A stretch of DNA of 64,000 bases. Source: Pararhizobium sp. IMCC3301 (GTDB lineage: Bacteria > Pseudomonadota > Alphaproteobacteria > Rhizobiales > GCA-2746425). The notes beneath the pieces are model-generated. The model saw nothing but the letters and a program-made list of their open reading frames with translations. It had not been told where the DNA came from and made no database searches. The stretch covers positions 4,121,001 through 4,185,000 of the forward strand of contig NZ_CP132336.1 of NCBI RefSeq assembly GCF_030758315.1. The letters run 5' to 3'. Both the position numbers and the translations under genes were made by a program. Positions within the stretch are counted from its first letter, which is position 1, and the number at the start of each line of letters is the position of its first letter. This document shows, piece by piece, positions 36,550 to 48,200 of this stretch.

Positions 36550-37202
36550 AGCGCGATGCGCCCTCCGCTGAGCCGGACGGTGCGGTCCAGACGGGCGGCA
36601 AGGCGGGCATTATGGGTGACCATCAGCAGGCTGGTGCCCAGATCGCGGACCAGCGCCAGCGTCAGCTCCAGCACCGCATCTCCGGTGGCCTCGTCCAGAT
36701 TGCCGGTCGGCTCATCGGCCAGCATCAGCTCCGGCTTGGCCGCGAGGGTGCGGCCTATGGCGACGCGCTGCTGCTGGCCACCGGATAATTGCTCCGGATA
36801 ATGGCCGAGCACGCTCTGCAGGCCCAGCCTGTCCGCCAGATGGCTCAGCCATGACGTATCCGCCCGGCCGGCAATGCGCGCCTGAAACGCCAGATTATCG
36901 CCGGTATTCAGGCTGGGAATGAGGTTGAACTGCTGAAACACCACGCCCAGCCGGTTGCGCCGCAAATCCGCCCGCCCGGCATCGGACAGGGCGGCGACAT
37001 TGGTGCCGTTGAACAGAATCTCGCCGCCGTCGGGCGTATCGAGACCGCCGATCAGATGCATCAAGGTGCTTTTGCCGCTGCCCGATTCGCCCATCAGCGC
37101 CAGACTGCCGCCGCCCGCCAGATCGAGGCTGACATCTTCCAGAACGCAGCTGGTGCCCTGAGGCGTGCTGTAGGATTTGCGCAGGTGACGGACTTCAAGC
37201 AT
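36546..37202 (-). CDS. ABC transporter ATP-binding protein, LolD/MacB type
   Basis: This 218-residue ATPase has Walker A GESGSGKST, a Q-loop in VVFQQFNLIPSL, signature LSGGQQQRVAIGRTL, Walker B LMLADEPTGNLD and switch His in MVTHNARLAA, all intact. This is the LolD-like class that pairs with FtsX-type permeases. It is the first gene of the three-gene exporter operon on the minus strand and faces away from leuA. Confidence 0.94.
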   Translation of the reverse strand: MLEVRHLRKSYSTPQGTSCVLEDVSLDLAGGGSLALMGESGSGKSTLMHLIGGLDTPDGGEILFNGTNVAALSDAGRADLRRNRLGVVFQQFNLIPSLNTGDNLAFQARIAGRADTSWLSHLADRLGLQSVLGHYPEQLSGGQQQRVAIGRTLAAKPELMLADEPTGNLDEATGDAVLELTLALVRDLGTSLLMVTHNARLAARLDRTVRLSGGRIAL

Positions 37203-37374
37203 GGGGCAGCCTTGGGATGACGCTTCTGTTGTGCATAGTTAGGAACTGGCAGCGCCGCGTCCAGCAGAGATTTCCGCTGACCCTTCCGGTTGCCGGCCGA
37301 TGCACCAAAACCGGGCTTGCAAATTGCCAATGTCTGTGAGACTTTTGCAGTGCTTTTTATAAGATCACAGAGAC

Positions 37375-37485
37375 ATGACCCTGCTGCGTTTGAAAAAATC
37401 AGCTTTGACAGCCGGACCGGATGCGCATTTGCCTGCGCAGCTCCGTAGCCTTGCGCTGCTTCCTCTTCTCCTTATCAACCCCTGA
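37375..37485 (+). CDS. Leucine-rich leader peptide of leuA
   Basis: A 36-codon frame has 12 leucine codons, with a dense run near its end (LRSLALLPLLLINP and TGA). Such peptides sense charged tRNA-Leu by ribosome stalling. It lies 120 bp upstream of leuA on the same strand. The stop codon falls inside the 5' arm of the following hairpin, as expected for an attenuator. It is too short for usual gene callers. Confidence 0.8.
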   Translation: MTLLRLKKSALTAGPDAHLPAQLRSLALLPLLLINP

Positions 37486-37523
37486 GCGTGGCCAGCCGGC
37501 TTTGTCCGGCGCGCTCTCAGGGG
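37479..37523 (+). promoter_or_regulatory. Hairpin of the leuA attenuator leader
   Basis: CCCCTGAG (37479-37486) pairs with CTCAGGGG (37516-37523), and an inner GCCGG/CCGGC stem extends it. It follows the Leu-codon run directly. There is no T-run after it, so it may be the antiterminator or pause hairpin, or act on translation; a smaller GCGCC/GGCGC hairpin follows near 37555-37571. Confidence 0.6.
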
Positions 37524-37605
37524 ACTTGCAAAATCACCAGGACAAACAGATAACGCGCCCGGAACAGGCGCAGATCTAGCGTATGACGCTGAGGAGACAG
37601 ATAGC

Positions 37606-39204
37606 ATGAACCAGATGATTGCAGCGCGGGCCAGCACCGCCAGACATGGCAATATTGCGCCGGACCAGGACCAGGTTCTGATTTTTGATACCACCTTGCG
37701 CGACGGCGAACAGTCGCCCGGCGCATCGATGACCCATGAGGAAAAACTCATGGTCGCAAAACAGCTCGATGAAATGGGCGTCGATATTATCGAAGCCGGT
37801 TTTCCGATTGCCTCAAATGGCGATTTTGAAGCAGTTGCGGAAATTGCCCGCCGCTCCGAACATGCAGTGATCGCCGGTCTGGCGCGCGCTATTCCTGGCG
37901 ATATCGAGCGCGCTGGCGAGGCCGTCAAACACGCCAGAAGAGGGCGCATCCACACCTTTGTCTCAACCTCGCCGATTCATCTGGCCAATCAGATGAAGAA
38001 AACCCAGGAGGAGGTTCTGGAAATCATCACCAAAACGGTGACCCAGGCCCGCAATCTGGTTGACGATGTCGAATGGTCCGGCATGGATGCAACTCGCACG
38101 CCGATCGACTATCTGTGCCGGGCGGTGGAAGCCGCCATCGCCGCCGGTGCCACAACCATCAACATTCCCGATACGGTGGGCTACATGGTGGCCGATGAAT
38201 ATTACGACATGTTCGCCGCATTGATGAACCGGGTGCCGAATGCCGACAAGGCGATTTTCTCGACCCATTGTCATGATGATCTGGGTTGTGCCGTGGCCAA
38301 TTCAATCGCCGGCGTGCGCGCTGGCGCGCGTCAGGTCGAATGCACCATTAACGGGCTTGGCGAGCGCGCCGGAAATGCCGCTCTGGAAGAGATCGTGATG
38401 GCGATCCGCACCCGAAGCGATATTCTGCCCTACTGCACCGGTGTTGAAACCACGGCGCTGTTGCGGGCTTCCAAAATGGTTTCGACGGTGTCCGGTTTCA
38501 CGGTTCAGTTCAACAAGGCGATTGTCGGTGCCAATGCGTTTTCCCATGAATCCGGGATTCACCAGGACGGCATGCTGAAAAACGCCGAGACCTACGAGAT
38601 CATGCGCCCCGAAGACGTCGGCGTGAAGGCAACCTCACTGGTGATGGGCAAGCATTCCGGTCGCCATGCCTTCCGCGAAAAGCTGATCGAACTGGGCTTT
38701 GAACTGGGCGACAATGCGTTTCAGGATGCTTTCAAACGCTTCAAGGATCTGGCTGACAAGAAGAAGCATGTCTATGACGAGGACATCGAGGCACTGGTCA
38801 GCGATGAGGCGACAATTGCCGGAGAGAGTATCAAGGTCGTCGCCCTGACCGTGATTGCCGGCACCAGTGGCCCGCAAAAGGCCACCATGACCCTGGATGT
38901 CGCCGGACAGCACATCACCAAGGAGGCTACCGGCGACGGGCCTGTTGATGCCACCTTCAACGCGATCCGCATGATCGTGCCGCATGAGGCCAAATTGCTG
39001 CTCTATCAGGTCAGCGCGGTCACTGAAGGAACTGACGCCCAGGCCGAAGTGTCGGTGCGGCTTGAAGATGATGAGATCATGGTCACCGGGCGCGGTGCGG
39101 AAACCGACACAATGGTGGCTTCGGCGAAAGCCTATGTCTCGGCGATGAACAAATTACTCGCCCGCCGCGGGCGCACCCACGCCCAGACCATGCAGGCTGT
39201 CTGA
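37606..39204 (+). CDS. leuA: 2-isopropylmalate synthase
   Basis: This 532-residue protein with a GAGGAG ribosome site carries the DRE-TIM motif FDTTLRDGEQSPGASM, the metal-binding HCHDDLGCAVANS, the GIHQDGMLKN segment and a C-terminal LeuA regulatory domain (about 400-525) for leucine feedback. It condenses acetyl-CoA with 2-ketoisovalerate in the first committed step of leucine synthesis. Regulation is expected both by leucine binding and by the upstream Leu-rich leader. Confidence 0.96.
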   Translation: MNQMIAARASTARHGNIAPDQDQVLIFDTTLRDGEQSPGASMTHEEKLMVAKQLDEMGVDIIEAGFPIASNGDFEAVAEIARRSEHAVIAGLARAIPGDIERAGEAVKHARRGRIHTFVSTSPIHLANQMKKTQEEVLEIITKTVTQARNLVDDVEWSGMDATRTPIDYLCRAVEAAIAAGATTINIPDTVGYMVADEYYDMFAALMNRVPNADKAIFSTHCHDDLGCAVANSIAGVRAGARQVECTINGLGERAGNAALEEIVMAIRTRSDILPYCTGVETTALLRASKMVSTVSGFTVQFNKAIVGANAFSHESGIHQDGMLKNAETYEIMRPEDVGVKATSLVMGKHSGRHAFREKLIELGFELGDNAFQDAFKRFKDLADKKKHVYDEDIEALVSDEATIAGESIKVVALTVIAGTSGPQKATMTLDVAGQHITKEATGDGPVDATFNAIRMIVPHEAKLLLYQVSAVTEGTDAQAEVSVRLEDDEIMVTGRGAETDTMVASAKAYVSAMNKLLARRGRTHAQTMQAV

Positions 39205-39231
39205 ATTCAAAGATGTGAATTGAAAGTGTGA

Positions 39232-39255
39232 GAGGCGCCCCTTCGGGAGCGCCTC
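39232..39255. terminator. Hairpin between convergent leuA and adhesin gene
   Basis: GAGGCGC (39232-39238) pairs with GCGCCTC (39249-39255) around a TTCG-containing loop. No long T-run follows on either strand, but the position between two convergent genes supports a termination role. Confidence 0.6.
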
Positions 39256-39259
39256 CAGC

Positions 39260-42200
39260 TCACCAGTTGATCTGCTCCAGCTGATCGAAGTTGATCTGCG
39301 CCCCGTCATCAAAGGTCACGGTTCCGGCTGCATCGGCAGACAGATCGAGACTGTCTCCGGTCTGTCCTTCAATCGATCCGCTGGTCAGCGTCAGTGTCCA
39401 GCCGGTTCCGTAAGAGGCGCTGTCAAAACCCTGCAATTCAAGGACATCCGTCCAGCCGGCACCACCCACAATGGTATCATTGCCGTCTCCCAGCTCATAG
39501 ATGAAGATGTCATCTCCCGCACCACCGGACAGAAAATCATTGCCGGTGCCGCCGGTCAGAGTGTCATTGCCGTCTTCGCCGTAAATCGTATCAGCGCCGC
39601 CGCCGCCGGAGATGATATCGTTTCCGGCACCGCCAGACAGGGTTTCGGCCGCATTGGAGCCAATGATCGTATCATTGCCACTGCCGCCTTGAACTTTTTC
39701 GAAGCCGGACACTGTGGTGCCATTGGACCCGCCGCCCCGGGCCGTGCCTGCAGCGAGATTGATGGTAATATCGGCGCTCGACTGAACTTCCAGAGTGTCC
39801 GTCCCGGCACCGCCGTCGAGAATGTCGGGACCATCGCTGAGAATGATCACATCATTGCCGGTGCCCCCCATGATCGTGTCGCCTCCGGTGCCGCCCTGAA
39901 GGGTGTCATTTCCTTCAAAACCGTAAACCACACGGCCGCCTGAACCGGTGACAGAAACGACATCGTCCTGCGCCCGGCCGAAATAGAACGTGACCTCTTC
40001 TTCGTAGACCCGTCCATTATTGTCTGTGGCCCTGATTGTCATCGGACCAACGGTGTTGCCCTGACCCATTCTGCCGTCATAAGTGAGCTGACCAGTTGCG
40101 GGATCAATTTTGAATTTATTCGAACTATCATTTATCAGCGTGAAACTATGGGATGTACTTCCCGGATGCGCATTGAAATTCGCAGTAGCCACCACGTTTT
40201 TGCCAGTGAAATTCGACTTCAACGCTGAGTTTGGCGCAAATTTAATGTCCGGCTCATAGACATCAATAACATCAACAGTCAGCGTTTCAGTATATGTCGC
40301 TCCGCCATCGTCGGTGACCCGGACATTCAACTGATGTACAGTGCTGTCCTCGTAGTCGATATTCGCATCCGCGCGAATCTGGATCTCATTTCCAACGATG
40401 ATAAAATGCGGATCAGTCACCACGTTTCCATTGTCGTCCACGAGATCATATGTGAAGACGCCGCCTTCCTTGTCGGTCGCAGTCAGAGTGGCAACCGTTC
40501 CGGAGGTGCTGTTTTCTCTGACTGAAGCGGTTCCTTCATTTAAGAAGGTCACTGCACTGACATAATAGTCACTGGAGCCGGAAGTGTTGACCTGACCACC
40601 GGGGAATTCCTTCGCCGTAAACACGATCCGGTCAAAGCTGCCGCCATCACTGGCGCTGACCTGAAGTGAAGCGGTGATCTCGCCGGGCGCATTGTCAATC
40701 AGTCCGCTGCCAACTTCGACACCATCACGATAGGCCGTCCAGATACCCTCTTCTCCGCCATTGCCTTCCGATCCATAAAGCCGGTCGACATCAACTGCGA
40801 CACTGGTCTGGTTGGCATCAAAATCAAATATCAGCTGTTCGGAAATATTCTGCGCCGCGTTGAATTCAATCTGGCTGGCCACATCGCCGGCGTCGCCATT
40901 GGCTCCGAGCCCGCTCGCAGTGATCGAAACGTTTTCAGCTGATTCCGCCGTCAGAGTTCCATCGGGATTGATATTCCGCGCGGTTATCGTCACGCCGGAA
41001 AGAGTTCCAACGTTGCTGGTCGTCAGCGTCTGGGAGGTCAGGAACTGAATGTCAGTTGGCGCATCATTGACGGGCGTAATATCCAGCACCGCTGTTGCAG
41101 TGTCCGTTGTCGTGCCATCTGACACAGTAAACGCAAACGGTACATCATTGGCGTTGAGATCGGCCACCGGCGCAAAGGTCCAGGTGCCGTCGCCATTGTC
41201 GGTCAGCGTGCCGTAGTCGGCAGCTACCGTGACGGATGTCACCGACAGCGTATCGCCATCGATATCAGTTGAACTCGCCAGCAGATCAGCTTCAGTGATG
41301 ACAAAGCTGGTATCTTCGGGGGTAGCACCCAGATCAACATTGCCTGCGACCGGTCCGTCATTGACCGCTGTGATGTCGAGTATGGCTGTGGCGTTATCGG
41401 TCGTCGTGCCATCTGACACGGTAAACGCAAACGGTACATCATTGGCGTTGAGATCAGCCACCGGCGCAAAGGTCCAGGTGCCGTCGAGATTATCGGTGAG
41501 GGTGCCGTAGTCCGCCGAGACTGTGACGGATGTCACCGACAGCGTATCGCCATCAATGTCAGTGGATTGTGCCAACAGATCTGCTTCGGTAATGGTGAAT
41601 GACGTATCTTCCGGGGTTGCGCCCAGATCAACATCTCCAGCGACAGGTCCATCATTAACTGGTGTAATATCCAGCACCGCCGTGGCCGTGTCTGTTGTGG
41701 TGCCGTCGGAGACGGTAAACGCAAACGGCACATCATTGGCATTGAGATCCGCCACTGGCGCAAACGTCCAGGTGCCATCGAGATTGTCGGTCAGCGTGCC
41801 GTAGTCGGCAGCTACCGTGACGGAAGTCACCGACAGCGTATCGCCGTCAATGTCTGAGGCACTCGCCAGCAGATCTGCTTCGGTGATCGTGAATGACGTA
41901 TCTTCCGGGGTGGCTCCCAGATCAACATCACCGGCGACCGGCCCGTCATTGACCGCAGTGATATCCAGCACCGCCGTTGCATCATCCGTTGTGGTGCCGT
42001 CAGAGACAGTAAACGCAAACGGCACATCATTGGCATTGAGATCAGCCACCGGCGCAAAGGTCCAGGTGCCGTCGCCATTGTCGGTCAGGGTGCCGTAGTC
42101 CGCCGAGACTGTGACGGATGTCACCGAAAGCGCATCGCCATCAATGTCGGTTGAACTGGCCAACAGGTCAGCTTCGGTAATGACAAAGCTTGTATCTTCC

Positions 42201-45200
42201 TGGGTTGCACCCAGATCAACATTGCCGGCGACCGGTCCGTCATTGACTGCTGTGATATCGAGAATGGCTGTGGCGTTATCGGTCGTCGTGCCGTCAGAGA
42301 CGGTAAACGCGAACGGCACATCATTGGCGTTGAGATCGGCTACCGGCGCAAACGTCCAGGTACCGTCGCCATTATCGGTGAGGGTACCATAGTCGGCAGA
42401 GACGGATACCGATGTGACACTGAGTGTATCGCCGTCAATGTCAGAAGAACTCGCCAAGAGGTCAGCTTCGGTAATCGTGAAGGACGCATCTTCCTGGGTA
42501 GCACCTAGATCGACATCACCGGCCACAGGTCCGTCATTGACCGCTGTGATATCCAGCACCGCTGTTGCCGTGTCTGTTGTGGTGCCATCTGACACAGTAA
42601 ACGCAAACGGTACATCATTGGCATTGAGATCAGCCACCGGCGCAAACGTCCAGGTGCCATCCAGATTGTCGGTGAGGGTACCGTAGTCGGCAGAGACTGA
42701 GACAGATGTGACACTGAGCGCATCGCCGTCGATATCAGAAGAACTCGCCAAGAGGTCAGCTTCGGTAATCGTGAATGAAGTATCTTCCTGGGTAGCACCC
42801 AGATCAACATTGCCGGCGACCGGTCCATCATTGACCGGCGTGATATCCAGCACCGCAGTGGCAGTGTCCGTTGTCGTGCCGTCGGAGACAGTAAACGCAA
42901 ACGGCACATCATTGGCGTTGAGATCGGCCACCGGCGCAAACGTCCAGGTGCCATCCAGATTGTCGGTGAGGGTACCGTAGTCGGCAGAGACTGAGACAGA
43001 TGTGACACTGAGCGCATCGCCGTCGATATCAGAAGAACTCGCCAAGAGGTCAGCTTCGGTAATCGTGAATGAAGTATCTTCCTGGGTAGCACCTAGATCG
43101 ACATCACCGGCCACAGGTCCGTCATTGACTGGTGTAATATCCAGCACGGCTGTGGCGTTATCGGTCGTTGTGCCGTCAGAGACGGTAAACGCAAACGGCA
43201 CATCATTGGCATTGAGATCCGCCACTGGCGCAAAGGTCCAGGTGCCGTCGCCATTATCGGTGAGGGTACCATAGTCGGCAGAGACGGATACCGATGTGAC
43301 ACTGAGTGTATCGCCATCAATGTCCGAAGAACTGGCCAGCAGATTGGCTTCGGTGATGGTGAATGACGTATCTTCCTGAGTTGCCCCGAGATCGACATTG
43401 CCTGCGACAGGGCCGTCATTAACCGGCGTGATATCGAGAATGGCAGTGGCCGTGTCGGTTGTCGTGCCATCTGACACGGTAAACGCAAACGGCACATCAT
43501 CGGCATTGAGATCAGCCACCGGCGCAAAGGTCCAGGTGCCGTCGCCATTGTCGGTCAGCGTGCCATAATTGGCAGAGACTGTGACGGATGTCACCGACAG
43601 TGCGTCGCCATCGATGTCGGTTGAACTGGCCAGCAGATCCGCTTCTGTAATGACAAAGCTGGTATCTTCCGGGGTTGTACCCAGATCGACATTGCCAGCG
43701 ACAGGTCCGTCATTGACCGCTGTAATATCCAGCACCGCAGTTGCAGTGTCGGTTGTCGTGCCATCAGAGACGGTAAATGCAAACGGCACATCATTAGCAT
43801 TGAGATCAGCCACCGGCGCAAAGGTCCATGTGCCGTCCAGATTGTCGGTCAGGGTGCCGTAATCAGCTGAGACGGATACCGATGTCACAGATAGAGCGTC
43901 GCCGTCGATATCAGAAGAACTCGCCAACAGGTCCGCTTCGGTAATGACAAAGCTGGTATCTTCCGGAGTGGCACCCAGATCGACATTGCCTGCGACAGGA
44001 CCGTCATTGACTGGAGTGATGTCGAGAATGGCAGTTGCAGTGTCTGTTGTGGTGCCGTCTGACACGGTAAACGCAAACGGCACATCGTCAGCATTGAGAT
44101 CAGCCACCGGCGCAAAGGTCCATGTGCCGTCGCCATTGTCGGTCAGCGTGCCATAATTGGCAGAGACTGTGACGGATGTCACCGACAGTGTATCTCCATC
44201 GATGTCAGACGAACTGGCCAGCAGATCCGCTTCAGTGATGATGAATGACGTATCTTCCGGGGTTGCACCGAGATCAACATTGCCAGCGACAGGGCCATCA
44301 TTGACCGGCGTGATATCCAGCACCGCAGTTGCAGTGTCCGTTGTCGTGCCATCTGACACAGTAAACGCAAACGGAACATCATTGGCATTGAGATCAGCTA
44401 CCGGTGCAAAGGTCCAGGTGCCATCCAGATTGTCTGTCAGGGTGCCGTAATCAGCTGAGACGGATACCGATGTGACAGATAGAGCGTCGCCATCAATGTC
44501 AGTGGATTGTGCCAGCAGATCCGCTTCAGTGATGATGAATGACGTATCTTCCTGAGTTGCCCCGAGTTCAACATTGCCGGCGACCGGTCCGTCATTGACG
44601 GGAGTGATATCCAGCACGGCTGTCGCAGTGTCCGTTGTAGTGCCGTCAGAGACAGTAAACGCAAACGGTACATCATTGGCATTGAGATCAGCCACTGGCG
44701 CAAAGGTCCAGGTACCGTCGAGATTATCGGTGAGGGTGCCGTAGTTGGCAGCCACCGTGACGGATGTGACAGATAGAGCGTCGCCATCAATGTCAGTGGA
44801 TTGCGCCAGCAAGTCGGCTTCGGTGATCGTGAATGACGTATCTTCCGGGGTTGCACCCAGATCAACATTGCCAGCGACAGGACCGTCATTGACTGGAGTG
44901 ATGTCGAGAATGGCTGTTGCAGTGTCCGTTGTCGTGCCATCTGACACGGTAAACGCAAACGGTACATCATTGGCGTTGAGATCAGCTACCGGTGCAAAGG
45001 TCCAGGTGCCGTCGAGATTATCGGTGAGGGTACCGTAATCGGCTGACACCGTGACGGATGTGACAGATAGAATATCTCCATCGATGTCAGTGGAGCTCGC
45101 CAGCAGATCCGCTTCGGTAATAACAAAGCTTGTATCTTCCTGTGTTGCGCCCAGATCAACATTGCCAGCGACCGGTCCGTCATTGACTGCTGTGATGTCC

Positions 45201-48200
45201 AGCACCGCTGTTGCAGTGTCTGTCGTAGTGCCGTCAGAGACGGTAAACGCAAACGGTACATCATTGGCGTTGAGATCAGCCACCGGCGCAAAGGTCCATG
45301 TGCCGTCGAGATTATCGGTGAGGGTACCGTAATCAGCTGAGACGGATACCGATGTGACACTGAGTGTATCGCCATCGATATCAGTTGAGCTGGCCAGCAG
45401 GTCGGCTTCAGTGATGACAAAGCTTGTGTCTTCCGGGGTTGCACCCAGATCAACATTGCCGGCAACAGGACCATCATTGACTGGAGTGATGTCGAGAATG
45501 GCTGTGGCGTTATCGGTTGTCGTGCCATCTGACACGGTAAACGCAAACGGTACATCATTGGCGTTGAGATCAGCCACTGGCGCAAAGGTCCAGGTGCCAT
45601 CCAGATTGTCTGTCAGCGTGCCGTAGTCGGCTGACACGGAAACAGATGTGACACTGAGTGTATCGCCATCGATATCAGTTGAGCTGGCCAGCAGATCCGC
45701 TTCAGTGATGATGAATGAGGTATCTTCCTGGGTTGCCCCGAGATCGACATTGCCGGCGACAGGGCCGTCATTCACAGCAGTGATATCCAGCACGGCTGTC
45801 GCAGTGTCCGTTGTAGTGCCGTCTGACACGGTGAATGCAAACGGTACATCATTGGCATTGAGATCAGCCACTGGCGCAAAGGTCCAGGTGCCATCGAGAT
45901 TGTCGGTGAGGGTGCCGTAGTTGGCAGAGACGGATACCGATGTGACACTGAGTGTATCGCCGTCAATGTCAGAAGAACTCGCCAAGAGGTCAGCTTCGGT
46001 AATCCTGAATGAAGTATCTTCTGGGGTTGCACCCAGATCAACATTGCCGGCGACAGGGCCGTCATTGACTGGCGCAATATCCAGCACGGCTGTCGCATCG
46101 TCTGTCGTCGTGCCGTCGGAGACAGTAAACGCAAACGGCACATCATTGGCGTTGAGATCAGCCACTGGCGCAAAGGTCCATGTGCCATCGAGATTGTCGG
46201 TGAGGGTGCCGTAGTTGGCAGCCACCGTGACGGATGTCACCGACAGTGCATCGCCGTCGATGTCAGAAGAACTGGCCAGCAGATCCGCTTCAGTGATGAT
46301 GAATGACGTATCTTCCGGGGTGGCTCCGAGATCAACATTGCCGGCAACAGGGCCATCATTGACTGGTGTAATGTCCAGTATGGCTGTTGCAGTGTCTGTT
46401 GTGGTGCCGTCAGAGACAGTAAAAGCAAAAGGTACATCAATGGCATTGAGATCAGCCACCGGCGCAAAGGTCCAGGTGCCGTCCAGATTGTCGGTCAGGG
46501 TGCCGTAGTTGGCAGCGACGGATACCGATGTGACACTGAGTGTATCGCCATCGATATCAGAAGAACTGGCCAGCAGATCAGCTTCTGTAATCGTGAATGA
46601 CGTATCTTCCGGGGTTGCACCCAGATCAACATTGCCAGCGACAGGGCCGTCATTGACTGGCGCAATATCCAGCACGGCTGTCGCATCGTCTGTCGTCGTG
46701 CCGTCGGAGACAGTAAACGCAAACGGCACATCATTGGCGTTGAGATCAGCCACTGGCGCAAAGGTCCATGTGCCATCGAGATTGTCGGTGAGGGTGCCGT
46801 AGTTGGCAGCCACCGTGACGGATGTCACCGACAGTGCATCGCCGTCGATGTCAGAAGAACTGGCCAGCAGATCCGCTTCAGTGATGATGAATGACGTATC
46901 TTCCGGGGTGGCTCCGAGATCGACATTGCCAGCGACTGGTCCGTCATTAACGGGAGTGATGTCCAGCACGGCCGTGGCGTTATCGGTTGTGGTGCCATCT
47001 GACACAGTGAATGCAAACGGTACATCATTGGCATTGAGATCAGCCACCGGCGCAAAGGTCCAGGTACCATCCAGATTATCGGTGAGGGTGCCATAGTCAG
47101 CTGAGACTGTGACGGATGTCACTGATAGTGTATCGCCGTCGATGTCTGAGGAACTGGCGAGCAGATCAGCTTCAGTGATGACAAAGCTGGTATCTTCCGG
47201 GGTAGCCCCGAGATCAACATTGCCAGCGACAGGACCGTCATTGACTGGCGTGATGTCCAGCACGGCCGTGGCGTTATCGGTCGTCGTGCCATCTGACACA
47301 GTAAACGCAAACGGTACATCATTGGCATTGAGATCAGCCACCGGCGCAAAGGTCCAGGTGCCGTCGCCATTGTCGGTCAGCGTGCCATAATTGGCAGAGA
47401 CTGTGACGGATGTCACCGACAGTGCGTCGCCATCGATGTCGGTTGAACTGGCCAGCAGATCGGCTTCGGTAATGACAAAGCTGGTATCTTCCGGGGTTGC
47501 TCCCAGATCAACATTGCCAGCGACAGGACCGTCATTGACTGGCGCAATATCCAGCACGGCTGTCGCATCGTCTGTCGTCGTGCCGTCGGAGACAGTAAAC
47601 GCAAACGGCACATCATTGGCGTTGAGATCAGCCACTGGCGCAAAGGTCCATGTGCCATCGAGATTGTCGGTGAGGGTGCCGTAGTTGGCAGCCACCGTGA
47701 CGGATGTCACCGACAGTGCATCGCCGTCGATGTCAGAAGAACTGGCCAGCAGATCCGCTTCAGTGATGATGAATGACGTATCTTCCGGGGTGGCTCCGAG
47801 ATCAACATTGCCGGCAACAGGGCCATCATTGACTGGTGTAATGTCCAGTATGGCTGTTGCAGTGTCTGTTGTGGTGCCGTCAGAGACAGTAAAAGCAAAA
47901 GGTACATCAATGGCATTGAGATCAGCCACCGGCGCAAAGGTCCAGGTGCCGTCCAGATTGTCGGTCAGGGTGCCGTAGTTGGCAGCGACGGATACCGATG
48001 TGACACTGAGTGTATCGCCATCGATATCAGAAGAACTGGCCAGCAGATCAGCTTCTGTAATCGTGAATGACGTATCTTCCGGGGTTGCACCCAGATCAAC
48101 ATTGCCAGCGACAGGGCCGTCATTGACTGGCGCAATATCCAGCACGGCTGTCGCATCGTCTGTCGTCGTGCCGTCGGAGACAGTAAACGCAAACGGCACA

